Source of the DNA: Vibrio taketomensis
Lineage (GTDB): Bacteria > Pseudomonadota > Gammaproteobacteria > Enterobacterales > Vibrionaceae
DNA: 64,000 nt
NCBI RefSeq assembly: GCF_009938165.1
Contig: NZ_AP019649.1
Location: forward strand, 744,001-808,000
Reading direction: 5' to 3'
Shown: positions 9,124 through 18,655 of the stretch, one piece after another
Layout of the letters: each line of letters opens with the position of its first letter
Position numbering within the stretch: the stretch's first letter is position 1
Notes under the pieces: generated by a model
Database searches by the model: none
What the model was told of the DNA's origin: nothing
What the model saw: the letters and a program-made list of their open reading frames with translations, nothing else
Made by a program: the position numbers and the translations under genes

Positions 9124-9729
9124 ATGAGCAACGAAGAGAAAAAGATCCAAGAAGAAGAGCTTCAACAGCAACAAAATGCGGTTGAGCCTGAAGTAGAAGC
9201 CGTTGGCACAGACGCTGATATTGAATGGAATGAAGAGACTGAACTAGATGAGCAAGAAGCGAAAATTGCACAACTAGAAGCCGCTCTACTTTCAAGCGAG
9301 GCAAAGCTTAAGGAGCAGCAAGACAGCGTTCTACGTGCAAAAGCAGAAGTAGAAAACATGCGCCGTCGTACAGAGCAAGAGATCGACAAAGCTCGTAAAT
9401 ACGCACTAAACAAGTTTGCAGAAGAACTACTGCCAGTAATCGACAACCTAGAACGCGCGATTGCAGCAGCAGATGCTGAAAATGAAGTTGTGAAGCCACT
9501 GCTTGAAGGTGTAGAGCTGACGCACAAAACGTTTGCTGGCGCTGTAGCTAAGTTTGGCTTGAAAGAGATCAATCCTGAAGGTGAAGCATTCAACCCAGAA
9601 TTCCACCAAGCGATGTCAATTCAAGAAAGCCCAGACCATGAGTCAAACACGGTGATGTTCGTAATGCAAAAAGGTTACGAGCTAAATGGCCGCGTGATTC
9701 GCCCAGCAATGGTAATGGTCGCGAAATAA
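9124..9729 (+). CDS. grpE: Nucleotide exchange factor GrpE
   Basis: Releases ADP from DnaK during the chaperone cycle. The 201-residue product has a Glu/Gln-rich N-terminus (residues 1–40), the long coiled-coil dimer helix (about 40–110, with [20 protein letters not shown]), and the C-terminal beta-wing domain with [18 protein letters not shown] and the terminal [18 protein letters not shown] signature. SD is GGAG ahead of ATG at 9124. It has its own heat-shock promoter and terminator and is separate from dnaK–dnaJ, as in other Vibrio. Confidence 0.97.
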   Translation: MSNEEKKIQEEELQQQQNAVEPEVEAVGTDADIEWNEETELDEQEAKIAQLEAALLSSEAKLKEQQDSVLRAKAEVENMRRRTEQEIDKARKYALNKFAEELLPVIDNLERAIAAADAENEVVKPLLEGVELTHKTFAGAVAKFGLKEINPEGEAFNPEFHQAMSIQESPDHESNTVMFVMQKGYELNGRVIRPAMVMVAK

Positions 9730-9762
9730 TCGTGCTTTAGCTTTCACGCTAAAATTGAAATT

Positions 9763-9793
9763 AACGCCTCGTCTTCGGATGGGGCGTTTTTTT
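9763..9793 (+). terminator. Terminator after grpE
   Basis: AACGCCTC-GTCTTCGGAT-GGGGCGTT followed by a T run, about 35 bases after the grpE stop. The central TTCGGA loop and T tail are typical of rho-independent stops. Confidence 0.85.
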
Positions 9794-9845
9794 AAGTTCG
9801 ATATTCTCAACGCTCATTTTTTTTCATTTTTTTTTTGCTTGTTCC

Positions 9846-9874
9846 CTTGAAATGCCGTTTGACGCCCTTATCTA
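9846..9874 (+). promoter_or_regulatory. Sigma32-type heat-shock promoter of dnaK
   Basis: CTTGAAA (9846–9852, perfect −35 consensus), 12-base spacer, CCCTTATCTA (9865–9874, partial match to CCCCATnT). It lies about 120 bases before the dnaK start, leaving a long, structured 5' leader. Confidence 0.75.
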
Positions 9875-9919
9875 TGGTGCATACGAGAAGCAAACATTAA
9901 AATTTTTGTTTGCAGGCAA

Positions 9920-9961
9920 GGGTTGAAACCCGATTCTCTATCCCCCACATAGGGGATAGAG
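9920..9961 (+). promoter_or_regulatory. Two hairpins in the dnaK 5' leader
   Basis: GGGTTGAAACCC (9920–9931) forms a small hairpin, and CTCTATCCCC (9936–9945) pairs perfectly with GGGGATAGAG (9952–9961) around a six-base loop. The second ends 35 bases before the dnaK ATG and lacks a T run, so it is not a terminator. A role in mRNA stability or temperature response is inference only. Confidence 0.5.
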
Positions 9962-9996
9962 CAAAACGAAAATAGAATTTATTCGGAGATAGCCTG

Positions 9997-11910
9997 ATGG
10001 GTAAAATCATTGGTATTGACTTAGGTACTACTAACTCTTGTGTTGCTGTTCTAGACGGTGACAAGCCACGCGTAATCGAGAACGCAGAAGGCGAGCGTAC
10101 AACAGCATCAGTTATTGCATACACAGATGGTGAGACGCTGGTAGGTCAACCTGCTAAACGTCAAGCAGTAACCAACCCAACTAACACGCTATTTGCAATT
10201 AAGCGTCTAATCGGTCGTCGTTTTGAAGACGAAGAAGTTCAGCGCGATATCGCAATTATGCCTTACAAAATCGTTAAGGCTGACAACGGCGATGCATGGG
10301 TAGAAGCGAAAGGCCAAAAAATGGCGGCTCCTCAAGTATCTGCTGAAGTACTGAAAAAAATGAAGAAAACTGCTGAAGACTTCCTAGGTGAGGAAGTAAC
10401 TGGCGCAGTTATCACAGTTCCTGCTTACTTTAACGATGCTCAACGTCAAGCAACTAAAGACGCTGGCCGTATCGCAGGTCTAGAAGTTAAACGTATCATC
10501 AACGAACCAACTGCAGCAGCGCTAGCATACGGTCTTGATAAGAAAGGTGGCGACCGCACTATCGCAGTTTATGACCTTGGTGGTGGTACATTCGATATCT
10601 CTATCATCGAAATCGATGAAGTTGAAGGCGAGAAAACTTTCGAAGTTCTAGCAACTAACGGTGACACTCACCTTGGTGGTGAAGACTTTGACAACCGTCT
10701 AATCAACTACCTAGTAGATGAGTTCCAAAAAGAGCAAGGTATCAACCTTAAGAACGATCCACTAGCAATGCAACGTGTTAAAGAAGCAGCAGAAAAAGCG
10801 AAGATCGAGCTTTCTTCTACTTCTCAAACTGACGTAAACCTACCATACGTGACAGCTGACGCAACTGGTCCTAAGCACATGAACGTTAAAGTGACTCGTG
10901 CGAAACTAGAATCTCTAGTTGAAGACCTAGTACAACGTTCTCTTGAGCCACTAAAAGTTGCTCTAGCTGACGCAGACCTATCTGTAGGCGACATCACTGA
11001 TGTTATCCTAGTTGGTGGTCAAACTCGTATGCCAATGGTTCAAGCGAAAGTAACTGAATTCTTTGGTAAAGAGCCACGCCGTGACGTGAACCCAGATGAA
11101 GCAGTAGCAATGGGTGCAGCAGTTCAAGGTGGTGTACTAGCGGGTGAAGTTAAAGACGTTCTACTACTAGACGTTACTCCTCTGTCTCTAGGTATCGAGA
11201 CTATGGGCGGCGTAATGACTAAGCTAGTTGAGAAGAACACAACTATCCCAACTAAAGCGAACCAAGTTTTCTCAACAGCAGAAGACAACCAAAGTGCGGT
11301 AACTATCCACGTACTTCAAGGTGAGCGTAAGCAAGCGTCTTACAACAAGTCTCTAGGTCAATTCAACCTAGAAGGCATCCAAGCTGCACCACGTGGTATG
11401 CCACAAATCGAAGTGACTTTCGACCTAGATGCGGACGGTATCCTACACGTATCAGCGAAAGACAAGCAGACTGGTAAAGAGCAGAAGATCACTATCCAAG
11501 CTTCAGGCGGTCTAAGCGATGAAGACATCGAGAAAATGGTTCAAGAAGCAGAAGCTAACAAAGAAGCGGACAAAAAGTTCGAAGAGCTAGCAACTGCACG
11601 TAACCAAGCAGACCAAATGATTCACGGTACTCGTAAGCAAATGGAAGAAGCGGGTGAAGCACTTCCAGCAGACGAGAAAGAGAAGATTGAAGCTGCAATC
11701 ACAGAACTTGAAACAGCGCGCCGTGGCGACGACAAAGACGCGATCGACGCGAAAGTTCAAGCTCTAGCAGCAGCTGCACAAAAACTGATGGAAATCGCTC
11801 AACAACAAGCTCAAGCGCAACAAGCACAAGGTGCTGACGCAGGTGCTCAGTCTAAAGATGACGACGTTGTAGACGCTGAATTCGAAGAAGTTAAAGACGA
11901 CAAAAAATAA
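9997..11910 (+). CDS. dnaK: Molecular chaperone DnaK (Hsp70)
   Basis: ATP-dependent chaperone that binds unfolded polypeptides with DnaJ and GrpE. The 637-residue product shows the actin-fold ATPase ([14 protein letters not shown] at residues 4–17; [20 protein letters not shown]; the second phosphate motif [14 protein letters not shown]), the linker [13 protein letters not shown] near residue 388, the substrate-binding domain and helical lid, and the conserved acidic end [14 protein letters not shown] precedes the ATG. Codon use is highly biased, as expected for an abundant protein. It is followed by dnaJ after 287 bases of repeat-rich spacer. Confidence 0.99.
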   Translation: MGKIIGIDLGTTNSCVAVLDGDKPRVIENAEGERTTASVIAYTDGETLVGQPAKRQAVTNPTNTLFAIKRLIGRRFEDEEVQRDIAIMPYKIVKADNGDAWVEAKGQKMAAPQVSAEVLKKMKKTAEDFLGEEVTGAVITVPAYFNDAQRQATKDAGRIAGLEVKRIINEPTAAALAYGLDKKGGDRTIAVYDLGGGTFDISIIEIDEVEGEKTFEVLATNGDTHLGGEDFDNRLINYLVDEFQKEQGINLKNDPLAMQRVKEAAEKAKIELSSTSQTDVNLPYVTADATGPKHMNVKVTRAKLESLVEDLVQRSLEPLKVALADADLSVGDITDVILVGGQTRMPMVQAKVTEFFGKEPRRDVNPDEAVAMGAAVQGGVLAGEVKDVLLLDVTPLSLGIETMGGVMTKLVEKNTTIPTKANQVFSTAEDNQSAVTIHVLQGERKQASYNKSLGQFNLEGIQAAPRGMPQIEVTFDLDADGILHVSAKDKQTGKEQKITIQASGGLSDEDIEKMVQEAEANKEADKKFEELATARNQADQMIHGTRKQMEEAGEALPADEKEKIEAAITELETARRGDDKDAIDAKVQALAAAAQKLMEIAQQQAQAQQAQGADAGAQSKDDDVVDAEFEEVKDDKK

Positions 11911-12197
11911 TTCTCGTCATTAGTAGAGTCCAATCTCGTTGTCGAAGATGCTCATTTACAAGTGTAAACTGCGCATCTTCTCCCAGAGCTTGAACCCTCT
12001 AATTTAGAGAATGAACTTTTTGTTCGAATACTCTTATGCGGGCGTCAGAGGTAACTCTTACGCCCGTATGTTTGTAAATGAAGGTTGTCTTTCTAGCTAA
12101 GCTCTTTGAGCGAAAAGCTTTTAGCTAGAACGATATAAAAAACACCAAGCGGCGCAGGAATAGAGCCCGTTTGCAGTACTAAATTGGTGACTAAAGC
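11911..12197 (+). repeat. dnaK–dnaJ spacer with three inverted repeats
   Basis: Three successive stem-loops occupy this gap: GAAGATGC…GCATCTTC with inner TTTAC/GTAAA (11944–11980); ATGCGGGCGT…ACGCCCGTAT (12036–12069); and TTCTAGCTAA…TTAGCTAGAA (12091–12130). None ends in a clear T run. No sigma32 promoter is evident before dnaJ. The structures probably set the DnaK:DnaJ ratio by processing or attenuation (inference). Confidence 0.7.
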
Positions 12198-13343
12198 ATG
12201 TCAAAACGTGATTTTTACGAAGTATTAGGCGTAAGCCGTGATGCATCTGAGCGCGATATTAAAAAAGCGTACAAACGCTTAGCGATGAAATACCACCCGG
12301 ACCGTAACCAGGGTGATGAAACTGCATCTGACAAGTTTAAAGAAGTAAAAGAAGCGTACGAAATCCTGACGGATCCGCAAAAGAAAGCAGCTTACGATCA
12401 ATACGGTCATGCAGCATTTGAACAAGGCGGCGGTGGCTTCGGCGGCGGCTTTGGTGGCGGTGGCGCTGATTTTGGTGACATCTTTGGTGATGTATTTGGC
12501 GACATCTTTGGTGGTGGTCGTCGTGGTGGTGGTCAAGCGCGTGCACAACGCGGTGCTGACCTACGCTACAACATGGAACTGACGCTTGAAGAAGCGGTTC
12601 GTGGCGTATCTAAAGAGATTGAAGTACCAACACTGGTTCACTGTGATAGCTGTAATGGCAGCGGTGCGAAGAAAGGTACATCTGCAGACACTTGTGGCAC
12701 CTGTCACGGTCATGGCCAAGTTCAGATGCGTCAAGGCTTCTTTGCTGTGCAACAAACCTGTCCTACCTGTCATGGTAAAGGCAAGATCATTAAAGAGCCA
12801 TGTAACGAATGTCATGGTCAAGGTCGCAAACAGAAAACCAAAACCCTTAACGTTAAGATCCCAGCGGGCGTGGATACCGGTGATCGCATTCGTCTATCTG
12901 GCGAAGGCGAAGCGGGAGAAATGGGTGCACCAGCAGGCGACTTGTATGTTCAAGTTCATGTGAAAGAGCATCATATCTTTGAACGTGATGGCAACAACCT
13001 GTACTGCGAAGTACCAGTAAGCTTTGCAATGGCAGCACTAGGTGGTGAAGTTGAAGTGCCAACCCTAGATGGTCGTGTAAATCTTAAAGTACCAACTGAA
13101 ACGCAAACTGGCCGTATGTTCCGTATGCGTGGCAAAGGCGTGAAAGGCGTACGCGGTGGTGGTATTGGTGATTTGATTGTGAAACTTGTGGTTGAAACAC
13201 CAGTAAACCTAAGCTCACGTCAAAAAGAACTACTAAAAGAGTTTGAAGAGTCATGTGGCGGCGCGGCGGCGACTAAGCACAAGCCAAAATCTGAAGGCTT
13301 CTTCAACGGTGTGAAAAAGTTCTTTGATGATCTCACCAGTTAA
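12198..13343 (+). CDS. dnaJ: Chaperone protein DnaJ
   Basis: Hsp40 co-chaperone that delivers substrates to DnaK and stimulates its ATPase. The 381-residue product has the J domain (residues 4–70) with HPD in KYHPDRN, the Gly/Phe-rich linker (about 75–115), four CxxCxGxG zinc repeats ([32 protein letters not shown], about residues 148–212), and two C-terminal beta-barrel domains. Full length for type I DnaJ. It lies downstream of dnaK and is closed by a strong terminator. Confidence 0.99.
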   Translation: MSKRDFYEVLGVSRDASERDIKKAYKRLAMKYHPDRNQGDETASDKFKEVKEAYEILTDPQKKAAYDQYGHAAFEQGGGGFGGGFGGGGADFGDIFGDVFGDIFGGGRRGGGQARAQRGADLRYNMELTLEEAVRGVSKEIEVPTLVHCDSCNGSGAKKGTSADTCGTCHGHGQVQMRQGFFAVQQTCPTCHGKGKIIKEPCNECHGQGRKQKTKTLNVKIPAGVDTGDRIRLSGEGEAGEMGAPAGDLYVQVHVKEHHIFERDGNNLYCEVPVSFAMAALGGEVEVPTLDGRVNLKVPTETQTGRMFRMRGKGVKGVRGGGIGDLIVKLVVETPVNLSSRQKELLKEFEESCGGAAATKHKPKSEGFFNGVKKFFDDLTS

Positions 13344-13367
13344 TTATTGCTGAATTCGTTTTCATAC

Positions 13368-13396
13368 AAAAAAGCCTGCAGTCGCAGGCTTTTTTG
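13368..13396. terminator. Terminator after dnaJ
   Basis: AAAAAAGCCTGC-AGTC-GCAGGCTTTTTTGC: a symmetric stem with A and T flanks between convergent dnaJ (+) and the pilE-like gene (−), able to stop both. Confidence 0.9.
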
Positions 13397-13414
13397 CTTT
13401 TGTTTATCTGCTTA

Positions 13415-13840
13415 TTATTCCCAACAGGCACTCGGAGAGGCGTTGTTGGTTGAATCAATAGTGATGGTTTGGTTCTGATCTAAGCAAGTGTCTTTCGTCT
13501 GCCCTGATTTTGCTTTGGCAGTAATGATATAGCTCTTGCTGGCACTGCTGGTGATGCTAAACGTGTAGCGTTGAGCTTCGCTCTCACAGATTGCACAAGT
13601 CCCTCCTGTAATAAGGCCAGTCCAGTCATAACCCGCATCATAGTTGTGCTCTAGTTGAAGCTGAAGTTTTAGTAGGTCCGCCTTTGCTACCTGACGATGC
13701 GCTTTCAACACGTAGTTCTGATAAGTAGGAAACGCGATCATTGCCAGTATCGCGACTACCGCTAACACCACTAACAATTCGATCAAAGTCATACCTAATG
13801 ACTTGTTGTTATTACGGTTACATAAATATTTTCGATTCAT
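13415..13840 (-). CDS. pilE: Type IV pilin-like protein (PilE family minor pilin)
   Basis: 141-residue prepilin. A 16-residue basic leader ends in Gly before MTLIELLVVLAVVAILAMIA, the class III signal cut by PilD with Glu at +5, followed by the hydrophobic N-terminal helix. The globular part has two cysteine pairs (CAICES; DTCLD…SACWE), the last likely forming the C-terminal D-loop. It is divergent from the fimT/pilW/pilX/pilV cluster; together these make up a minor pilin set that primes type IVa pilus assembly. It might also be a minor component rather than the main subunit. Confidence 0.88.
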   Translation of the reverse strand: MNRKYLCNRNNNKSLGMTLIELLVVLAVVAILAMIAFPTYQNYVLKAHRQVAKADLLKLQLQLEHNYDAGYDWTGLITGGTCAICESEAQRYTFSITSSASKSYIITAKAKSGQTKDTCLDQNQTITIDSTNNASPSACWE

Positions 13841-13927
13841 TACGAGTAACTCTCACATGCTACATGAGACATTCTTTATAGGTGTTAGCATTCATGCAAG
13901 TTGATTTAGTAGCCAAATGTGAATTTC

Positions 13928-14452
13928 ATGAGAAAATGGGAAATACCTCGCGGGTTTACTTTGCTTGAGCTGATCATCACTGTCTCTATACTCTCAGTTC
14001 TCGTTATGATCGCAATTCCAAGCTTCCAATCAGTCAAAGAAAGATCTCAAACAGAACGACTAGCGACAGAGATGACGGGCTTTTTTCTATTAGCCCGATC
14101 TGAAGCCGTATTGCAAAACAAAACCTTATACGGACATATCGATTTTCCCGCCAATGGTGACCACGTAAGTTCGAATTGGTCGATTCAATTGACGGATTCT
14201 AGTATTCCGTTGACGGGGAATGTTATTCAAGAATTCAGCGGTGCCGCGTTTAGAGGCTTAACCGTGCATCACAATTATTCTTCTGATCAGATCGCATTTG
14301 AAGGCATAAGAGGCCGAGCTAAGTCCGGTACATTCAAATTTTTTCCAAGCAACGACAGTGGTAAACAGCTAGAAATTAGAACTTCAAACCCTCCTGGCAG
14401 GGTAAAGGTTTGTGCCACAAGTGAAGGATTGTATGGTTATAAAAAATGCTAA
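13928..14452 (+). CDS. fimT: FimT/GspH-family pseudopilin
   Basis: Minor prepilin of the FimT/GspH type (about 174 residues). The leader MRKWEIPRG is followed by FTLLELIITVSILSVLVMIA, the class III prepilin signal and transmembrane helix, and then RLATEMTGFFLLARSEAVLQ, the conserved alpha1 stretch of FimT/GspH. Start: ATG at 13928; a GTG at 13919 would add three residues. Neither has a strong ribosome binding site. It ends inside the next gene by 20 bases, the first of four overlapping pilin genes. FimT-type proteins can bind DNA in competence pili (family knowledge). Confidence 0.85.
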   Translation: MRKWEIPRGFTLLELIITVSILSVLVMIAIPSFQSVKERSQTERLATEMTGFFLLARSEAVLQNKTLYGHIDFPANGDHVSSNWSIQLTDSSIPLTGNVIQEFSGAAFRGLTVHHNYSSDQIAFEGIRGRAKSGTFKFFPSNDSGKQLEIRTSNPPGRVKVCATSEGLYGYKKC

Positions 14453-15032
14453 ATCACTCATAAAACAGCGCGGTGCTTTGCTGGTGGAAATGCTTGTCAG
14501 TCTTGTTTTGGGTGTTATGGCCGTTGGCTTGGTGACGAGTATTTTGGTCACTGGCTATCGAGTTGCATCCAATAACACACTAGACCTTTTGGTGCTGCAA
14601 AACTTGACCATTACCAGCCAAATGATGCGTGCCGATCTACAACGAGCCGGTTATGCCGATGCTGGCAGCAGTACAGTGATGCTTGCCGGTGCCTCTGATG
14701 TGGTTGAAGTCAGCGGTGCGAGTGTTGGCTTCGTGTATTACGATCCTACCGCAGGTGAGTATCAACACATTAAATACAAAGTAGAAAATCAAAAGCTCTA
14801 CTCATGTGAGAAAAAATCGGTAGCGGTCTTGAGCCTTGCTGCTTTGACCGATTGCTACAACATGTTTGATCAAGACATTCTCGCGGTGAAATCTTTTGCT
14901 CTGTCGAGTATTCCTCTGCAAACCAGTGGGGCAAAAACGACCATGAGCGACCTTTATATCGAAGCTGAGTTAACTGATGGCCGATTTAATCACGCTGTTA
15001 CTACTCAGATAAAACAGAGAAATTGGCTATGA
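14433..15032 (+). CDS. pilW: PilW-like minor type IV pilin
   Basis: 199-residue prepilin: the leader MVIKNAKSLIKQRG precedes ALLVEMLVSLVLGVMAVGLV, a prepilin signal with Glu at +5. The start at 14433 has AAGGA upstream and lies within fimT. The rest has the PilW pattern, including NLTITSQMMRADLQRAGYAD soon after the helix, and a cysteine pair (SCEKK…TDCYN). Its stop overlaps the next start as ATGA, so translation is coupled. PilW, PilX and PilV act together as the initiating tip complex of type IVa pili in related systems. Confidence 0.85.
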   Translation: MVIKNAKSLIKQRGALLVEMLVSLVLGVMAVGLVTSILVTGYRVASNNTLDLLVLQNLTITSQMMRADLQRAGYADAGSSTVMLAGASDVVEVSGASVGFVYYDPTAGEYQHIKYKVENQKLYSCEKKSVAVLSLAALTDCYNMFDQDILAVKSFALSSIPLQTSGAKTTMSDLYIEAELTDGRFNHAVTTQIKQRNWL

Positions 15033-16332
15033 AGAAACAAAATCAAGGCTTCATCACTCTCTCTATTACGTCAATATTATTGATTGTGGCTTTGGCTTAT
15101 TCCCTAAGCTCTTACCGAGGTGTTTTTTACCAAATTAAAGTGGCGAAAAATGAAGTGGAGGCGCGTCAAGCGCATTGGAAAGCTGAGGGGGGATTAGAGT
15201 GCGGTTACAGCCACATGATTGCCAATGATGACAAAGGGATCCTACCACACTCAATTCAGATTGTAGCTGGATGGGCTTAAGTAGTCTTCAGGCGAGTGCC
15301 TCAGACGCGAGTGTATTGGTCGCTCAATCAGGTTCGACCAAAGTAAGCAAAGCTCTAAAATTCAGTGCGGCTGCGATTAATGGGGCAATCAAATCTACTT
15401 CTAACTTAGTGGTGTTTGGTTCAACACTGGTATCACCACCGGATCCCGGCAAGCTCAACAAAGACAGTGAATACGAGTGTGTTACGGCGGTGGTCAGCAA
15501 TTATATGATTGCCACTGGTATCACCAATAATGGGGTGGGCACACATATTTCTAAGCCGAGTGCAGACTTTGACAACAGTTACGATTGCGCAGCGAGTCAT
15601 AAAACAAATGCAGTAAGTAATAGTGGTATTTGGCAAGATAGTGAAGATAAATTTGTGAAAACCAATGTATTAGAGGATTTTCAACGAATTAAAGAGCTGA
15701 ACCCATTTAAAGATCGCTTTGGCTACGAGCGAAATGAGTGGCAGGAAGTCCGCGATCACAAGCACTATGGCTTTTTACAATATTCGATGACAGGCAGTGA
15801 TGTGGACTGCGTTAACAAGTTTCTGCCCGATCTCAAAAAGGGTGTCCCTAATGCGGTATGGGTTACTGGAAGCTGTCAAATGAATGAAACGTCCTTAAAA
15901 GCTTTGAAAGATCTGCAGGCGAAGAACAAGGGAACTTATCTCTTTTTGATGATGCACAATGGTGTGGTCGCAATAGAAGGCGCAGGCACGATTGAAGGTG
16001 TGATGTTCCAGTTTAATGATGGATTTACACCAGATGTGAAACACTGGGATAGTTTTGACCCGACCATTAAAGCAATTGTTTATAACCACGGTGGTCCTAC
16101 TAACTTCGACCCGCTTTTGAAGACCATTTATGGCGTGGATACCGATGCACGTTTGGCGACGTATTTGCAATCTGGCTCATTTAAATTTACAGGTGGTATG
16201 GCGTTTGATACTCAAGGTCAAATAGCTCTGTTTAATAACGCGCTGAATTTGCAATACAACAGTGATATCGATAATGCATTTGATTTTTCATTCCCACCGA
16301 CATGGAAGAAAGGAACCTGGAATGATTTCTAA
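15029..16332 (+). CDS. pilX: PilX-like minor pilin, interrupted by one frameshift
   Basis: The first frame (15029–15280) gives MKKQNQGFITLSITSILLIV, a PilX N-terminus with prepilin helix, and WKAEGGLECGYSHMIANDD, then stops at 15278. The second frame is open from 15232 and continues to 16332, with DCSWMGLSSLQASASDASVL near its start. Adding one base between 15231 and 15257 (beside AAAGGG or GGATCC) joins them into one protein of 434 residues, long for PilX. The large C-terminal part contains several cysteines and an IEGAGTIEGVMFQFNDG stretch of unknown fold. It overlaps pilW by 4 bases and pilV by 11, so an intact gene is expected in the cluster. Confidence 0.75.
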
Positions 16333-16738
16333 AATACGTGGATTTAGTTTGGTTGAAGTGATGGTCACTTTTTTACTTATCGGTGTCGCCGCATCTGCAT
16401 TAATTAAGCTTCAAGCCTATGTTGAAGTGAAATCCGATTATGCGAAAACCAGTTTGCAAGCGATGCTGCTCGCTGAATCTAAACTGGAAAAGTTTCGTCA
16501 GCGAGGTATGGATTACGTGACGCACGTTTACACGCTGACGGACGTGCATGATGAATGTAATGCGATGAGTAAAGTGACTGCGACGACAACGATACAACTG
16601 AGTTGCGAATCGACGTTGAGCGTGTCAGACACACTTAGCGCAATTGAGATCACAGCGTATTGGTTGGATAGACAAAAACAGGAACAAAGCGTCGTTTTGA
16701 AGACAATGCTCTCGTCGCATAGTGAGTTTGATTCATAG
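16322..16738 (+). CDS. pilV: PilV-like minor type IV pilin
   Basis: 138-residue prepilin starting MISKIRG followed by FSLVEVMVTFLLIGVAASAL, the class III signal and N-terminal helix with Glu at +5. AAGGAA precedes the ATG at 16322. The region after the helix (LQAMLLAESKLEKFRQRGMD) fits PilV, and the C-terminal half has a cysteine pair (DECNAM…LSCEST). Last gene of the overlapping minor pilin operon; no obvious terminator follows in the 246 bases before the AbgT gene. Confidence 0.85.
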   Translation: MISKIRGFSLVEVMVTFLLIGVAASALIKLQAYVEVKSDYAKTSLQAMLLAESKLEKFRQRGMDYVTHVYTLTDVHDECNAMSKVTATTTIQLSCESTLSVSDTLSAIEITAYWLDRQKQEQSVVLKTMLSSHSEFDS

Positions 16739-16984
16739 CAAGTGTGGGCACCGGGTAATATTGGCGTTGTTTAAATAAATGTTAATACTTGTTTTTCGTG
16801 CTACAGGTAATTTGTTGGTTTTATGTTGCAAATAAGCTTGGTTTTTGCAAAATAAGTCTCTAATTTTAGTTTTTATAGTTCAATGTGCTTTTAGCTAATG
16901 GATTTACTAGAATGCTAAATTGAGAATTGACCGCTATAACTATTTCAATAGGTCATAGGCAACAACATCACAAATGGAATTACC

Positions 16985-18544
16985 ATGAGTAACCAAGCTG
17001 TAAATAAAGCACCATCACCGAAGCCGAGTGGTATGGATCGCTTTCTAAACGCGATTGAGCGCGTCGGCAACAAAATTCCAGATCCAGCGATTCTGTTCTT
17101 CTGGGCTCTAATTATTACATGGGTAACATCAGCTCTTTTGTCGAACGTAACGTTCGATCTAATCAACCCTCGCACTGGTGATGCTCTAACAGTAAGTAAC
17201 CTTCTAACAGGTGAAGCATTAGCAAGTTTCCTTGCTAACATGGTGACAACTTTCACAAGCTTTGCACCACTAGGTATCGTACTAGTAGCAATGCTAGGTG
17301 TAGGTGTTGCTGATTCTTCAGGCTTTATTACAACTGGCCTTAAGAAGATGCTGAACTTCACGCCAGCAAAACTGCTAACGCCAATGCTAATTTTGGTAGC
17401 AATCGTATCGCACACAGCGGCAGATGCGGGCTACGTTCTGGTTATTCCTCTAGGTGGTATTATCTTCCACGCAGCAGGTCGTCACCCTCTAGCGGGTATC
17501 GCAGCAGCGTTTGCGGGTGTATCAGGCGGTTTCTCTGCTAACTTCATCCCATCAGGTATTGACCCTCTACTCGCTGGCTTTACACAAACAGCGGCACAGA
17601 TCCTAGATCCTGAGTACGTAGTTAACCCTCTAGCAAACATCTTCTTTACTGGTCTATCATCAATCGTAATCATCGGTATTGGTTGGTATGTTACTGAGAA
17701 GATCATCGAGCCACGTCTAAAGAATATCCCTGTAGATGAAGACGCTGAAAAAGCACCAGATCTAGGTTCTTTCACTGAACTTGAATCAAAAGCATTCCGC
17801 GCAGCGGGTTGGTCAATGGTTGCAGGTATCGCACTACTGATTGCAGCTCTGATCCCTGAAACATCAGCACTTCGTTCTCCTGAAGGTGAAATCACAGCGT
17901 TTAACGCGCCAGTGATGAAATCTATCGTACCGCTAATCTTTATCCTGTTTATCATTCCAGGTTACGTTTACGGCCGTGTATCAGGCACGTTTAAGACTAG
18001 CAATGACATCATTAAAGCAATGGCGACAACCATGTCTGGTATGGGCGCATACATTGTAATGTCATTCTTCTGTGCTCAGTTCCTAGCGGCATTTGCTCAC
18101 TCAAATATCGGTACTATGCTAGCGCTTTACGGTGCTGAAGGTCTGAAAGCGATGAACCTACCAGGTGAAGCAACGATTGTAGGTATGATCCTACTGACGG
18201 CTTCTGTAAACCTGCTTATTGGTTCTGCATCAGCGAAATGGGCTCTTATTGGTCCAATCCTAGTACCTATGCTAATGGCAGTTGGTATTTCTCCTGAGCT
18301 ATCTCAAGCGGCATACCGTGTGGGTGACTCAGTATCGAACATCATTTCTCCTCTGATGGTATTCTTCCCACTAGTAGTGGTTTACTGTCAACGTTACGTG
18401 AAATCGACAGGTATCGGTACGCTAGCGTCTCTAATGATGCCATTCTCTATCGCTATGCTAATTGGTTGGTCAATCTTCCTAATCGCATACTGGATGATCG
18501 GTATTCCTCTAGGCGTACAAGCACCATACACTTACACCATGTAA
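16985..18544 (+). CDS. AbgT family transporter
   Basis: Inner-membrane transporter of the AbgT family, which includes the p-aminobenzoyl-glutamate importer of E. coli and sulfonamide exporters. The 519-residue product has about twelve hydrophobic segments, family motifs IPDPAILFFWALIITW near residue 33, HTAADAGYVLVIPLGGIIFH, and the conserved NLLIGSASAKWALIGPILVP near the C-terminus. The true substrate is not predictable. Codon use is strongly biased, suggesting high expression. It stands alone, followed by a terminator. Confidence 0.93.
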   Translation: MSNQAVNKAPSPKPSGMDRFLNAIERVGNKIPDPAILFFWALIITWVTSALLSNVTFDLINPRTGDALTVSNLLTGEALASFLANMVTTFTSFAPLGIVLVAMLGVGVADSSGFITTGLKKMLNFTPAKLLTPMLILVAIVSHTAADAGYVLVIPLGGIIFHAAGRHPLAGIAAAFAGVSGGFSANFIPSGIDPLLAGFTQTAAQILDPEYVVNPLANIFFTGLSSIVIIGIGWYVTEKIIEPRLKNIPVDEDAEKAPDLGSFTELESKAFRAAGWSMVAGIALLIAALIPETSALRSPEGEITAFNAPVMKSIVPLIFILFIIPGYVYGRVSGTFKTSNDIIKAMATTMSGMGAYIVMSFFCAQFLAAFAHSNIGTMLALYGAEGLKAMNLPGEATIVGMILLTASVNLLIGSASAKWALIGPILVPMLMAVGISPELSQAAYRVGDSVSNIISPLMVFFPLVVVYCQRYVKSTGIGTLASLMMPFSIAMLIGWSIFLIAYWMIGIPLGVQAPYTYTM

Positions 18545-18558
18545 GCGACATAAATGGT

Positions 18559-18590
18559 TACAAGCCTACCCATACGGGTAGGCTTTTTTT
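18559..18590 (+). terminator. Terminator after the AbgT-family gene
   Basis: AAGCCTACCC-ATAC-GGGTAGGCTT followed by a run of T, 15 bases past the stop: a textbook rho-independent terminator. Confidence 0.92.
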
Positions 18591-18655
18591 TATCTGCAAC
18601 TCGCTATACACTGCAAGCGGCGGCATGAGCCGTTACTTCTGGAAAAATAAAATTT

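Noticed and set aside
9162..9593. A long Ser/Ala-rich ORF antisense to grpE
   Set aside because: It is a mirror of the Glu-rich, biased codons of grpE; no independent start site or motif.
15029..15280. pilX frame change as programmed frameshifting
   Set aside because: No slippery heptamer with a downstream structure is seen, and the break resembles the homopolymer omissions elsewhere.
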